From: Ancylobacter vacuolatus
Lineage (GTDB): Bacteria > Pseudomonadota > Alphaproteobacteria > Rhizobiales > Xanthobacteraceae
Reading direction: 5' to 3'
Length of the DNA: 64,000 nucleotides
Assembly: GCF_030813595.1 (NCBI RefSeq)
Contig: NZ_JAUSUH010000001.1
Span: forward strand, 682,001-746,000
In this document: piece after piece, positions 11,902-29,657 of the stretch
Numbering within the stretch: the first letter of the stretch is position 1
How the letters are laid out: the number at the start of each line of letters is the position of its first letter
Position numbers and translations under genes: made by a program
The notes under the pieces: generated by a model
Told to the model about the DNA's origin: nothing
Databases searched by the model: none
Seen by the model: the letters and a program-made list of their open reading frames with translations, nothing else

Positions 11902-12372
11902 TCACCAGCGGTAGTGAGAGAAGGCGCGGTTGGCCTCCGCCATGCGGTGCGTGTCTTCACGTTTCTTCACGGCAGTGCCGCGGTTGTTCGAGGCGTCAAG
12001 CAGTTCGCCCGACAGACGCTCGACCATGGTCTTCTCGTTGCGGGCACGAGCCGCAATGATCAGCCAGCGGATCGCGAGAGCCTGACGGCGCTCGGGACGC
12101 ACTTCGACGGGCACCTGGTAGGTGGCGCCGCCGACTCGGCGGGAACGCACCTCGATGGCCGGGCTGACATTGTCCAGCGCCTGGGTGAACACACCCAGAG
12201 GCTCGGACTTGGCGCGGTTCTCGACCAGGTCGAGGGCGCCATAGACGATCTGCTCGGCAACCGACTTCTTGCCGTCATACATGACGGCGTTCATGAAGCG
12301 GCTCAGCACCTCGCTCCCGAACTTGGGATCCGGGGTAACTTCGCGGCGCTCTGCACGATGACGACGGGACAT
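11902..12372 (-). CDS. rpsG: 30S ribosomal protein S7
   Basis: S7 nucleates assembly of the 16S 3' domain and lines the E site; in E. coli it represses the str operon. The 156 residues start [20 protein letters not shown] and end FSHYRW. It lies 10 bases after rpsL. Confidence 0.97.
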   Translation of the reverse strand: MSRRHRAERREVTPDPKFGSEVLSRFMNAVMYDGKKSVAEQIVYGALDLVENRAKSEPLGVFTQALDNVSPAIEVRSRRVGGATYQVPVEVRPERRQALAIRWLIIAARARNEKTMVERLSGELLDASNNRGTAVKKREDTHRMAEANRAFSHYRW

Positions 12373-12382
12373 CGCTCAATCC

Positions 12383-12754
12383 TCACTTCGGCCGCTTGGC
12401 GCCGTACTTGGAACGGCGCTGCTTACGATTCTTGACGCCCTGCGTATCGAGCACGCCGCGCAGGATGTGATAGCGCACGCCAGGAAGATCCTTGACGCGG
12501 CCGCCGCGGATCATCACCACGGAGTGCTCCTGCAGATTGTGCCCCTCGCCGGGGATGTAACCGATGACTTCATAGCCATTGGTCAAACGAACCTTGGCGA
12601 CCTTACGAAGCGCCGAGTTCGGCTTCTTCGGGGTCGTCGTATAGACGCGGGTGCAAACACCACGCTTCTGCGGGCTGGCCTGCAGCGCCGGAACCTTGTT
12701 CCGGGCCTTCTGGGCTTCCCGCGGCTTGCGGATCAGCTGGTTGATCGTCGGCAC
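12383..12754 (-). CDS. rpsL: 30S ribosomal protein S12
   Basis: S12 monitors codon-anticodon pairing at the decoding centre. The 123 residues start [20 protein letters not shown]. Lys43 (in [11 protein letters not shown]) and Lys88 (in GRVKDLPG) are wild type, so the sequence predicts streptomycin sensitivity at this locus. Asp89 is the usual methylthiolation site. It is the first gene of the str operon, 854 bases from rpoC. Confidence 0.98.
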   Translation of the reverse strand: MPTINQLIRKPREAQKARNKVPALQASPQKRGVCTRVYTTTPKKPNSALRKVAKVRLTNGYEVIGYIPGEGHNLQEHSVVMIRGGRVKDLPGVRYHILRGVLDTQGVKNRKQRRSKYGAKRPK

Positions 12755-12940
12755 GTGTCTCGCCTTCGTCTCGCTGCGCTACGGACAGGAATGCCCTCGC
12801 GCTAACCCAATTTCCGCGGCCGCAACCGCATTCTTCTTCTCGGCAATTCGGAACAATCAGCACGCCGGGCTGCCTGCGAACGAAAGAAGCGCCGCCGGCC
12901 AGATTCTGGCCGAGGGCGCTGTACGTTCAGAGGATCACGC

Positions 12941-12958
12941 GACAGCTCGAAAGCTGTC
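12941..12958 (-). promoter_or_regulatory. UUCG-capped hairpin in the rpsL leader
   Basis: On the minus strand the sequence is GACAGCT-TTCG-AGCTGTC, a perfect 7-bp stem with a UUCG loop, a very stable RNA tetraloop. It would lie about 115 nt into the leader from the candidate promoter and about 190 nt before rpsL. Function is unknown; there is no U-tract, so it is not a standard terminator. Confidence 0.5.
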
Positions 12959-13078
12959 ATATGCGCGATCATGCGCCGGATTTGGTCGTGCTTGCGTCCC
13001 GGCAGCGTCTTGAAGTTCTGTGTCCAGACAGGGTGTCCGAACGCGGTAACTTCAACCGCCTGCCGTGAAAGTAGGCGC

Positions 13079-13107
13079 CTTCTACCCTCCGACTCGCCTG
13101 ACGTCAA
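13079..13107 (-). promoter_or_regulatory. Candidate promoter of the rpsL-rpsG-fusA-tuf operon
   Basis: On the minus strand TTGACG (13107-13102) is followed after exactly 17 bases by TAGAAG (13084-13079), a good match to the housekeeping sigma consensus. Transcription would begin near 13072, giving a leader of roughly 320 nt. Assigned from sequence alone. Confidence 0.5.
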
Positions 13108-13550
13108 CCCTTAACCGCACGAATGGCCGCTCACAGGTCCGTGCGAGGCTTTGTGGATGCTGGATTCCCGCGAAAGGGGCGCCCAGGAGGCCGACTCGAC
13201 CCCGATTCGCGCGCCGGCCGCGCCCCTCGACAGGCAGATTCGCAGGCCGGCGCCCCGCCGAGGTGACGCGCGAGTCGCGGATGACGAATCGCGGTTCCGA
13301 ATCGCGGCACCGATGCTGCGAGGCAGGATTCTCGCACCGTGCCCTCCCCTAGTGCCGAGAAGAACCCGCGACACGGCCCGCTCCCGCGCCCCCCGGAAGC
13401 CTCACCAATCGCCACCGGACCCGTGCAACGGCCTGCGACCCGCAACCGGCAGCGTTCTGGCTTCGAGAGAGTGCCTGCCACCAGGCCGGCCTACCCCGTT
13501 AACCATGTCGACCTCCGATGCGGTCCCCGCAGGCGCGCTGGACGCCGCAA

Positions 13551-13581
13551 AGCAAAAGGGCCGCCCTGAGGGACGGCCCTT
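13551..13581 (-). terminator. Rho-independent terminator after rpoC
   Basis: Stem AAGGGCCG (13556-13563) pairs with CGGCCCTT (13574-13581), extended inside by CCC/GGG around a 3-base loop. On the minus strand it is followed by a T-rich run (TTTTGCTTT). It lies 27 bases past the rpoC stop. Confidence 0.8.
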
Positions 13582-13608
13582 CGCGTTCTTACTAGGCTGC
13601 GACGCCGA

Positions 13609-17799
<4,191 letters not shown>

Positions 17800-17924
17800 C
17801 GCCGTCTCCTTCGGCTGGACCCCGCCTCCGCCGCCGCGGCTGGTTGGGGTCACGGAAAAGTCTGGTCTGTCGAACGATCGAAAGGGCGGACACGCCTGCG
17901 CGTCCGCCCCCTTGGTTCAGTCGG

Positions 17925-22055
<4,131 letters not shown>

Positions 22056-22212
22056 GTCGCTCCTCGCTCCGTCCGAGTATCCGTCAGCGCCATCCACGAT
22101 CCCGGCGGGAGGGCCGGGTGGCCATCCGTGGAGGCTTATGATCACCGAACAATCCGACGAGGATGAGGCACCAAAGCGCCCGCCCTCCGACCGTTCCGTA
22201 ACCGACGGCTCG

Positions 22213-22256
22213 CCAGACGATCCGATCCTGGATCGTCTGGGAAGCCGTCGGGCTTC
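22213..22256 (-). promoter_or_regulatory. Tandem hairpins upstream of rpoB
   Basis: Two perfect inverted repeats lie side by side: CCAGACGATCC (22213-22223) with GGATCGTCTGG (22230-22240), and GAAGCC (22241-22246) with GGCTTC (22251-22256). They lie between rplL and rpoB. In E. coli this interval holds an attenuator and an RNase III site; a similar role here is inference. Confidence 0.55.
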
Positions 22257-22287
22257 CCTCAGTCACGCCCTCGGCAAAGCGAAGGCA

Positions 22288-22313
22288 GAGGCCGCCGGCG
22301 AGCCGGCGGCCTC
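22288..22313 (-). terminator. Strong hairpin just after rplL (attenuator-like)
   Basis: A perfect 12-bp inverted repeat, GAGGCCGCCGGC (22288-22299) and GCCGGCGGCCTC (22302-22313), lies 14 bases past the rplL stop. The minus strand after it is only mildly T-rich (TGCCTTCGCTTTG), so it is more likely a partial terminator that lowers rpoB expression relative to rplL than a full stop. Confidence 0.55.
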
Positions 22314-22327
22314 GAATGATCAGATGA

Positions 22328-22699
<372 letters not shown>

Positions 22700-22748
22700 T
22701 TTACTTAAGTCCTTGGATTTCGGTTCGAACCAGTATTACCGGGAAGCC

Positions 22749-23267
22749 TCACGCGGCTTCGTTCTCTTTGGCATAGGCCGCAAACACGCGGGCGAGCTTG
22801 GCCGCCGGCGCGGTGCTGAGCTGGGCGATCTTGGTCGCCGGGGCCTGGATAAGGCCAACCAGCTTCGCGCGCAGTTCATCAAGGGACGGCATGGTGGCCA
22901 GAGCCTTCACACCATCCACATTCAGGGCCGTGGTGCCGAACGCTCCGCCAAGGATGACGAACTTGTCGTTCGTCTTGGCGAAGTCGACGGCAACCTTCGG
23001 GGCCGCAACAGGATCGCTCGAATAAGCGATGATGGTCGGACCCTTCAGCAGGGCCGCGACATGTGCGACGTCCGAACCTTCGAGAGCGATCTTGGCGAGG
23101 CGGTTCTTCGCCACCTTCACGGTCGCACCATTCGCCTTCATCTGGCGGCGCAGGGCCGACAGCTGGGCGACGGTGAGGCCGGAATAGTGGGCCACTACGA
23201 CGACCGAGGTGCTCTGAAACACGTCGGTCAGCGTCGTGACGAGCTCTTCTTTTTGTGCTCGATCCAC
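22749..23267 (-). CDS. rplJ: 50S ribosomal protein L10
   Basis: L10 anchors the L7/L12 stalk and in bacteria represses its own operon by binding the leader mRNA. I use the GTG at 23267 ([20 protein letters not shown], read as Met), giving the usual 172 residues. A longer frame upstream runs through the structured leader and lacks homology. The conserved [20 protein letters not shown] segment follows. Confidence 0.93.
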   Translation of the reverse strand: MDRAQKEELVTTLTDVFQSTSVVVVAHYSGLTVAQLSALRRQMKANGATVKVAKNRLAKIALEGSDVAHVAALLKGPTIIAYSSDPVAAPKVAVDFAKTNDKFVILGGAFGTTALNVDGVKALATMPSLDELRAKLVGLIQAPATKIAQLSTAPAAKLARVFAAYAKENEAA

Positions 23268-23617
23268 TTCACTTGCTCTCCGGTGGCGAGGAAGATGACC
23301 TTCCCCGCCGGGTTTGCGCCTTGCCGCCCCTCCTTGCGGAGCGACGACGGTTGGTATCCTGTCCCCTGGGACCGAAAAACCGGCCAAGGCGCTGGTTCGA
23401 GCCGAAATCCAGGACCCGGTTGCCCGGAACCCTTCCTACGGTCGTACCCCGTCTATGCTGGCCCCGATCGGGATTAAGCCACCTCAAACGAGGGGCACCG
23501 GCAGTCTCGGACAGGACGTAAAGCCGGCAAGGCGAACCCTGCCGGCCTCTCCGCCCGTTTTTAAACGGGCGAAAGCTGAAATTTCATCGGCACGCGACCG
23601 ACATCGTCGGCAACGAA
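23268..23617 (-). promoter_or_regulatory. Probable L10 (rplJ) autoregulatory leader
   Basis: About 350 nt lie between the candidate promoter and the rplJ start. The RNA has several hairpins, including CGCCCGTTT/AAACGGGCG (23552-23571) and a GCCGGC stem (23523-23546). It also has a CCTGTCCGAGACTGCCGGTG block and CAGCATAGACGGGG that look like the alphaproteobacterial L10 leader from memory. L10 binding is inference; a covariance-model scan would settle it. Confidence 0.5.
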
Positions 23618-23623
23618 ACCGCC

Positions 23624-23652
23624 CATATAGTGAGTCGCTTGGGATTTGTCAC
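23624..23652 (-). promoter_or_regulatory. Candidate promoter of rplJ-rplL-rpoB-rpoC
   Basis: On the minus strand GTGACA (23652-23647) is followed after exactly 17 bases by TATATG (23629-23624). This is a good housekeeping-sigma match placed just downstream of rplA, about 357 bases before the rplJ start. No experimental support. Confidence 0.55.
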
Positions 23653-23739
23653 CCCTGATAGCACCAAGGGCTTGACAAATCCACACCGTCGCAATCACGG
23701 GACCGCGACCGGCCCCGTGAGAACGATACGACAAGGCGA

Positions 23740-24441
23740 TCAGCCGGCAACCAGAACGCTCGCCGGCTCGACCTTCAGGCCGGGGCCCATGGTCGAGGAG
23801 ACGGCGACGCGCTGGACATAGGTCCCCTTGGCGCCGGTCGGCTTGGCCTTGACGACCGCGTCGACGAAGGCGCGGATGTTCTCGGCGAGCTTGTCGACCG
23901 GGAACGAGGCCTTGCCGATGCCGCCATGGATGATGCCGGCCTTCTCGACGCGGAACTCGACCGCGCCGCCCTTGGCAGCCTCGACCGCACCCTTCACGTC
24001 CATGGTGACGGTGCCAACCTTCGGGTTCGGCATCAGGCCGCGCGGGCCGAGCACCTTGCCGAGACGACCGACGAGCGGCATCAGATCCGGGGTGGCGATG
24101 CAGCGATCGAACTCGATCGTACCGCCCTGAATGGTCTCGAGCAGATCCTCGGCACCGACGATGTCGGCACCCGCCGCCTTGGCTTCATCAGCCTTGGCGC
24201 CGCGCGCGAACACGGCGACGCGGACGGTACGACCCGAGCCGTTCGGCAGGTTGCACACGCCGCGCACCATCTGGTCGGCGTGACGGGGATCGACGCCGAG
24301 ATTGAGCGCCACTTCGATGGTCTCGTCGAACTTGGCGTTGGCCCGGTCCTTGAGAAGCGTCAGCGCCTCATCGAGGCCGTACAGCTTCACCGGGTCGATG
24401 CCCTCGCGGACGGAGCGAACACGCTTGGAAATCTTGGCCAT
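23740..24441 (-). CDS. rplA: 50S ribosomal protein L1
   Basis: L1 forms the mobile stalk that escorts deacylated tRNA from the E site. The 233 residues start [20 protein letters not shown]. The conserved stretches [19 protein letters not shown] and [20 protein letters not shown] are intact. It is 4 bases after rplK, so the two form one unit. Confidence 0.97.
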   Translation of the reverse strand: MAKISKRVRSVREGIDPVKLYGLDEALTLLKDRANAKFDETIEVALNLGVDPRHADQMVRGVCNLPNGSGRTVRVAVFARGAKADEAKAAGADIVGAEDLLETIQGGTIEFDRCIATPDLMPLVGRLGKVLGPRGLMPNPKVGTVTMDVKGAVEAAKGGAVEFRVEKAGIIHGGIGKASFPVDKLAENIRAFVDAVVKAKPTGAKGTYVQRVAVSSTMGPGLKVEPASVLVAG

Positions 24442-24445
24442 CAGC

Positions 24446-24895
24446 TCAACCCACCACTTCGAGGCCCATGGAACGGGCGGAGCCCTCGATCATGCGAACC
24501 GCCGCTTCGACGGTCTCGCAGTTGAGGTCCTTCATCTTCTTGCCGGCGATTTCGCGCATCTGTTCCTGCGAGATCTTGCCGACGAAGCCGCCCTTGCCCG
24601 GCGTCTTGTGGCCGGAGCCGGGCTTCTTCTTGGTCTCAAGGCCAGCGGCCTTCTTCAAGAAGTAGGAGACCGGCGGGGTCTTCAGCTCGAAGGTGAACGA
24701 ACGGTCCTGATAGGCCGTGATCACCACCGGGATCGGCATGCCCTTTTCGAGCTGGCCGGTCTGGGCGTTGAACGCCTTGCAGAATTCCATGATGTTGAGG
24801 CCGCGCTGACCGAGCGCCGGGCCGATCGGCGGCGCGGGGTTGGCCGAGCCGGCCGGCACCTGCAACTTGATGTAGCCGGTGATCTTCTTCGCCAT
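24446..24895 (-). CDS. rplK: 50S ribosomal protein L11
   Basis: L11 forms the GTPase-associated centre with 23S rRNA and is needed for RelA activation. The start at 24895 ([20 protein letters not shown]) gives 149 residues; upstream extension is non-homologous. The proline-rich segment [20 protein letters not shown] is intact. Upstream lies an unrelated RHH_4 gene instead of nusG. Confidence 0.97.
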   Translation of the reverse strand: MAKKITGYIKLQVPAGSANPAPPIGPALGQRGLNIMEFCKAFNAQTGQLEKGMPIPVVITAYQDRSFTFELKTPPVSYFLKKAAGLETKKKPGSGHKTPGKGGFVGKISQEQMREIAGKKMKDLNCETVEAAVRMIEGSARSMGLEVVG

Positions 24896-25152
24896 GACGA
24901 ACTCCTCGGCGGCGCGACTGCCAGTCGCAAACGCCAAAGCACGCCGTCGCGACGGCTTCATCGCGGGCGGCGTAAATGGAGGGGCGCGGTAGCGGCACGT
25001 TTAAAACGCTGGCTGGCGAACCGGCCGTGCCTCCCGCGCATGAATGCACCGGGAGGCCTGACTCCCGGGTGCAGCGCATGCCATACAGGATGGCGCGGGC
25101 AAACGCAACGGTGCCCTTCCCCCTCGCCTCTCGCCCGCGCCCGGTGCGGACC

Positions 25153-25524
25153 TCAGGCCGCCGAGGACAGGGCGCGCCGGCTGCGATGGGCCTCGCGCGC
25201 CAGAATCGCGTCGGCGTCGAGACTGCGAATTGGCGTGCGCAAGTCGCGCGGCACATCGCCTTCCAGCTGCAGCGCGAGATAGCGCCCGCAGCACACGCGC
25301 AGGAAAGAGGCGAAGTTCTCCACCCCGCCATGGGCGAAGGTCAGTTCCTCATGCAGCTTGGCCAGGAGCTGCGGCAGGCTCATGCCGTCGCGCTGGGCGA
25401 TCTCCTCCAGCACCTGCCAATACAGATTCTCCAGCCGCACGCTGGTGGAGAATCCGCTCAGGCGCAGCGATTTCAGCCGCGTCTGCCACAGGGCCGGATC
25501 GGCCTCGATGAAAAGCTTGCACAT
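25153..25524 (-). CDS. Ribbon-helix-helix (RHH_4 family) protein
   Basis: A 123-residue protein resembling the RHH_4 family (PF13467-like) from its opening MCKLFIEADPALWQTRLKSL, the SVRLENLYWQVLEEIAQRDG helix and the FLRVCCGRYLALQLEGDVP core. Related proteins are small dimeric DNA-binding candidates; no target is known to me. It lies between a DJ-1/PfpI gene and rplK, on the ribosomal strand, 79 bases from the former and 257 from the latter. Its place inside the secE-nusG-rplK block is noteworthy. Function is unknown. Confidence 0.75.
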   Translation of the reverse strand: MCKLFIEADPALWQTRLKSLRLSGFSTSVRLENLYWQVLEEIAQRDGMSLPQLLAKLHEELTFAHGGVENFASFLRVCCGRYLALQLEGDVPRDLRTPIRSLDADAILAREAHRSRRALSSAA

Positions 25525-25603
25525 GGTGCGCCTCCCTCGGCGGCGGAGCGTGCCGCCCCGCCGCGCGCATCATAGTCCTGTTCCGCCCGGTCGCGAAGAC
25601 GCC

Positions 25604-26218
25604 TTACGCGGCCTTGCGCGCACCGATATTGGCCTCGCCATGCGAGATGGTGGTGCCGAGCACGGCGAGGAACTGGCCGATCCAGGCCGGGTGCGCCGGC
25701 CAGGCAGGGGCGCTCACCAGATTGCCGTCCGTCACCGCCGCATCGATGGCGATGTCGGCATAGGTGCCGCCAGCGAGCTCCACTTCGGCGCGGCAGGCGG
25801 GATAGGCCGAACAGGTACGCCCTTCCAGTACCCGCGCGCCGGCGAGCAGCTGGGCGCCGTGGCAGATGGCGGCAACCGGCTTGTCGGCCTCGAAGAAGTG
25901 CTTCACGATTTCGATCGTGCGGGCGTTCATGCGCAGATATTCCGGCGCCCGGCCGCCGGGAATCACCAGCGCGTCGTAGCGGGCCGGGTCGATGTCGGCG
26001 AAGGTGGCGTTCAGCGCGAAATTGTGCCCGCGCTTTTCCGAATAGGTCTGCTGCCCCTCGAAATCGTGGATCGCCGTCGCCACGCTGTCACCCGCCTTCT
26101 TGTCCGGGCAGACGGCATGCACGGTGTGCCCGACCGCCAGCAGCGCCTGGAACGGGACCATGGTCTCATAGTCCTCGACGAAGTCGCCTACGATCATCAG
26201 GATGCGTTTGCCAGTCAT
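25604..26218 (-). CDS. DJ-1/PfpI family protein
   Basis: 204 residues of the class I glutamine-amidotransferase-like fold. The nucleophile elbow is [10 protein letters not shown] with Cys119 and adjacent His120, and Glu16 (GDFVEDYET) is well placed to pair with the Cys. PfpI/DJ-1 relatives act as proteases, chaperones or glyoxalase/deglycase-type enzymes; the exact activity cannot be read here. A poor U-rich end and separate spacing suggest its own transcript. It interrupts the canonical nusG-rplK order. Confidence 0.8.
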   Translation of the reverse strand: MTGKRILMIVGDFVEDYETMVPFQALLAVGHTVHAVCPDKKAGDSVATAIHDFEGQQTYSEKRGHNFALNATFADIDPARYDALVIPGGRAPEYLRMNARTIEIVKHFFEADKPVAAICHGAQLLAGARVLEGRTCSAYPACRAEVELAGGTYADIAIDAAVTDGNLVSAPAWPAHPAWIGQFLAVLGTTISHGEANIGARKAA

Positions 26219-26328
26219 TGTGACCTCCCCTGTTGCGCCGCCGTCCGCGCGGTGCGGCGGCTGGCTTCCGGGAAGGATAAGACGTGCGCCCTGGCAGGGG
26301 GTGTTAACCCGTTAACGCGGCCGCCAAC

Positions 26329-26358
26329 GAAAAAGGGCGCCGCCGAAGCTGCGCCCTT
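26329..26358 (-). terminator. Rho-independent terminator after nusG
   Basis: AAGGGCGC (26333-26340) pairs with GCGCCCTT (26351-26358) around a 10-base loop; the minus strand continues TTTTT. It lies 25 bases past the nusG stop and should separate secE-nusG from the DJ-1 gene. Confidence 0.8.
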
Positions 26359-26382
26359 GAGAGAGTTCCGAAGGATCGGCGG

Positions 26383-26913
26383 TCAGACCTTCTCGACCTG
26401 ACCGAACTCCAGCTCGACCGGAGTGGCGCGACCGAAGATCGACACCGCCACCTTGAGGCGGGAGCGGCCCTCGTCGACTTCCTCGACGATGCCATTGAAG
26501 GAGGCGAAGGGACCGTCCGACACCTTGACCGTCTCGCCGACCTCGAAGGTGATCGAGGGCTTGGGCCGCTCGATGCCTTCCTGCACCTGCTGAAGGATGC
26601 GCATAGCCTCCTTCTCGGCGATCGGCATCGGCTTGTTGTCGGCGCCAAGGAAACCGGTGACCTTCGGCGTGTTCTTGATGAGGTGGAACGCCTCGTCGGT
26701 GAGGTCCATCTTCACCAGCACATAGCCGGGGAAAAACTTGCGCTCGGCATCGACCTTGCGGCCGCGGCGCACCTCGACGACTTTCTCGGTCGGCACCAGC
26801 ACCTGCTCGAAGAGATCGGTGAGGCCGCGCTGCGCGGCCTGTTCCTTGATGGAATCCGCGACCTTCTTCTCAAAGTTGGAATAGGCGTGAACGATGTACC
26901 AGCGCATCGGCAT
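26383..26913 (-). CDS. nusG: Transcription termination/antitermination factor NusG
   Basis: NusG binds RNA polymerase clamp helices and links it to Rho or to ribosomal S10. I choose the ATG at 26913 (MPMRWYIVHAYSNFEKKVAD) because AGGAG lies 7 bases upstream; an ATG two codons later is also possible. The 176 residues hold the NGN domain and a C-terminal KOW domain (GETVKVSDGPFASFNGIVEE). It lies 11 bases after secE. Confidence 0.95.
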   Translation of the reverse strand: MPMRWYIVHAYSNFEKKVADSIKEQAAQRGLTDLFEQVLVPTEKVVEVRRGRKVDAERKFFPGYVLVKMDLTDEAFHLIKNTPKVTGFLGADNKPMPIAEKEAMRILQQVQEGIERPKPSITFEVGETVKVSDGPFASFNGIVEEVDEGRSRLKVAVSIFGRATPVELEFGQVEKV

Positions 26914-26924
26914 CGCGTCTCTCC

Positions 26925-27122
26925 TCAACGGCCGATTTGCAGGATCTGAGCCACCACGAAGCTCAGAATCTGGTCGGCGACCAGGAAGAACAGCGAGGCC
27001 AGCACCACCATGACGAACACCATCGCGGTAGTGATGAGCGTCTCGCGACGGGTCGGCCAGGTGACCTTGCGGGCTTCCGCGCGGACCTGCTGAAAGAACT
27101 CGACCGGGTTCGTCTTCGCCAT
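26925..27122 (-). CDS. secE: Preprotein translocase subunit SecE
   Basis: Essential clamp subunit of the SecYEG channel. The start at 27122 gives 65 residues, the short single-helix form usual in alphaproteobacteria. It has the amphipathic segment FFQQVRAEARKVTWPTRRET and one membrane helix at about residues 30-55. It is paired with nusG downstream and with tRNA-Trp upstream. Confidence 0.95.
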   Translation of the reverse strand: MAKTNPVEFFQQVRAEARKVTWPTRRETLITTAMVFVMVVLASLFFLVADQILSFVVAQILQIGR

Positions 27123-27323
27123 GCTCGTCTCGAAACGCCTCTGATGCGGCCCGCGCCGGTATCGGCTGATCGCGGCGCGCCGCCTGCGGGTCCCGCCGCG
27201 CACCGCCCTTCGGCGACGCTTCGGCACGACCCTCTAAAAATGCACGAAGCGGGCGTATAGCCCGCAAAGCCGCCTCGCGTCAAAGAACCTTTGCCGCCTT
27301 GCCTGCCACCCTCTTGGGAAAGG

Positions 27324-27399
27324 TGGCAGGAGTGGAGGGGCTCGAACCCCCAACCCCCGGTTTTGGAGACCGGTGCTCTACCAGTTGAGCTACACTCCT
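27324..27399 (-). tRNA. tRNA-Trp (anticodon CCA)
   Basis: A 76-nt cloverleaf on the minus strand with acceptor AGGAGTG/CACTCCT, anticodon loop CTCCAAA (anticodon CCA), T-arm GGTTCGAGCCC, and an encoded 3' CCA. It sits between tuf2 and secE, the order known from many proteobacteria. A short inverted repeat (TGCCACC at 27304-27310 with GGTGGCA at 27322-27328) overlaps its 3' end. Confidence 0.97.
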
Positions 27400-27541
27400 A
27401 GAAGAGGCGGACGGGGCAAAGCCCCGGAGGTCCGCCTCTCGAATCGCGAGGCACTATAACCGGCGGCGCGTCCACGTCGAGGGGCGCGCGCCCCGGTTTC
27501 AACAGTTCGGCGTCGAAGCAGGAAAAACTTCGCCACCGGAA

Positions 27542-27564
27542 AGGGATGCGGCCAGCGCATCCCT
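27542..27564 (-). terminator. Hairpin after tuf copy 2
   Basis: A perfect 9-bp inverted repeat, AGGGATGCG (27542-27550) and CGCATCCCT (27556-27564), with a 5-base loop. It lies 11 bases past the tuf2 stop. The following bases on the minus strand are TTTCC, so termination may be partial and allow reading into tRNA-Trp and secE. Confidence 0.55.
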
Positions 27565-27575
27565 GCCTTGGTTCA

Positions 27576-28766
<1,191 letters not shown>

Positions 28767-28956
28767 ATCTCGTTTCCTTCAGCGACATGCGGGCCGCGAA
28801 AAATCGGGCCGTGGGATAGGCGGTTTCCAGCGTTTCCGCAAGTGCCGCGTTGCGCGGCCTCTGCACGGACGGGGATAACGCTCAGCCCTCGGAGGGTGCC
28901 GGCCGTCCTGCGAAGGGACCGCGCCGGCGCCTTATATGGGGGCTGCGCGGAAAAAG

Positions 28957-29030
28957 TGGAGCGGGTGAAGGGAATCGAACCCTCGTCATCAGCTTGGAAG
29001 GCTGTTGCTCTACCATTGAGCTACACCCGC
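28957..29030 (-). tRNA. tRNA-Gly (anticodon TCC)
   Basis: A 74-nt cloverleaf with acceptor GCGGGTG/CACCCGC, anticodon loop CTTCCAA (anticodon TCC, reading GGA/GGG), T-arm GGTTCGATTCC and encoded CCA. It lies 31 bases downstream of tRNA-Tyr, so both are likely processed from one transcript with tuf2. Confidence 0.97.
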
Positions 29031-29061
29031 GAGGGTCGGCGCATTCTAGCGGAAGGCGACG

Positions 29062-29146
29062 TGGTGGGGGAGGTAGGACTCGAACCTACGAAGGCATAGC
29101 CAGCGGATTTACAGTCCGCCCCCTTTGCCGCTCGGGACACTCCCCC
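29062..29146 (-). tRNA. tRNA-Tyr (anticodon GTA)
   Basis: An 85-nt class II tRNA with acceptor GGGGGAG, anticodon loop CTGTAAA (anticodon GTA), a long variable arm, T-arm GGTTCGAGTCC and encoded CCA. It is the first gene of the tRNA-tuf-secE unit. Confidence 0.97.
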
Positions 29147-29657
29147 TCGCACGTCGGCCGATCTGCGGTGCGTCGAAATGCACCGGCCTGTCGACCTGAC
29201 GGAAAAACCGGCGCGATGCGCGGCTCCCGTGCGGCCGGCTTTATGGTGAGGTGCCCGTTCCCTGTCAACCCCGCCGCGCCGTTCCTCGCCGCAAGCTGTG
29301 GATCACGCAGCGGTTCCGTCACGTCGCCACAAGCGCCACCGGATGGAGAGAGGGTGCAAATGCGCCGTCCCGCCCCGTTCGGCAGGGTACGGCAGGGGGA
29401 TATCGGAAGATCCGGGCCGGCCGACATTCATAGGGTCGTGCCGTTCCTCACGGCGGCACGGAGCGCCCCTGCGGAACAAGGCCAATGGTCCGCGGGACGA
29501 AGGGTGAGCCGGTTCACACCAAGGGATGCCGATTCTCAAGGCGGGCGAACGTGCCCGCCGGACGCTCCCATCACCCGGCGGCCGCCTCTTTGCGCGCTGG
29601 CGGCCTGGCCGCACAAGCGAAATTGCCAAGTGGCGCGCGTCATGACAGAACGCGCGC
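29147..29657. other. Divergent intergenic region between tRNA-Tyr and rlmB
   Basis: 511 bases with no credible gene. It holds the candidate tRNA-Tyr promoter (29240-29268) reading leftward and must hold the rlmB promoter reading rightward, which I could not pinpoint. Confidence 0.6.
29240..29268 (-). promoter_or_regulatory. Candidate promoter of the tRNA-Tyr/tRNA-Gly/tuf2 unit
   Basis: On the minus strand a perfect TTGACA (29268-29263) is followed after 17 bases by CATAAA (29245-29240). It lies about 94 bases before the tRNA-Tyr 5' end. A consensus -35 box with correct spacing makes this the strongest promoter call in the window. Confidence 0.6.

Larger units (their letters stand above)
12755..13608. 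other. Intergenic region between rpoC and the rpsL operon
   Basis: No convincing gene was found in these 854 bases; the open frames here lack ribosome-binding sites and recognisable products. It contains a candidate rpsL promoter (13079-13107), a leader hairpin (12941-12958), a cluster of nine GANTC sites (13091-13331) and the rpoC terminator (13556-13581). Confidence 0.7.

Noticed and set aside
13131-13481. A 116-codon minus-strand frame between rpoC and rpsL
   Set aside because: No ribosome-binding site, low-complexity Arg/Gly/Ser composition, and it lies across the GANTC cluster.
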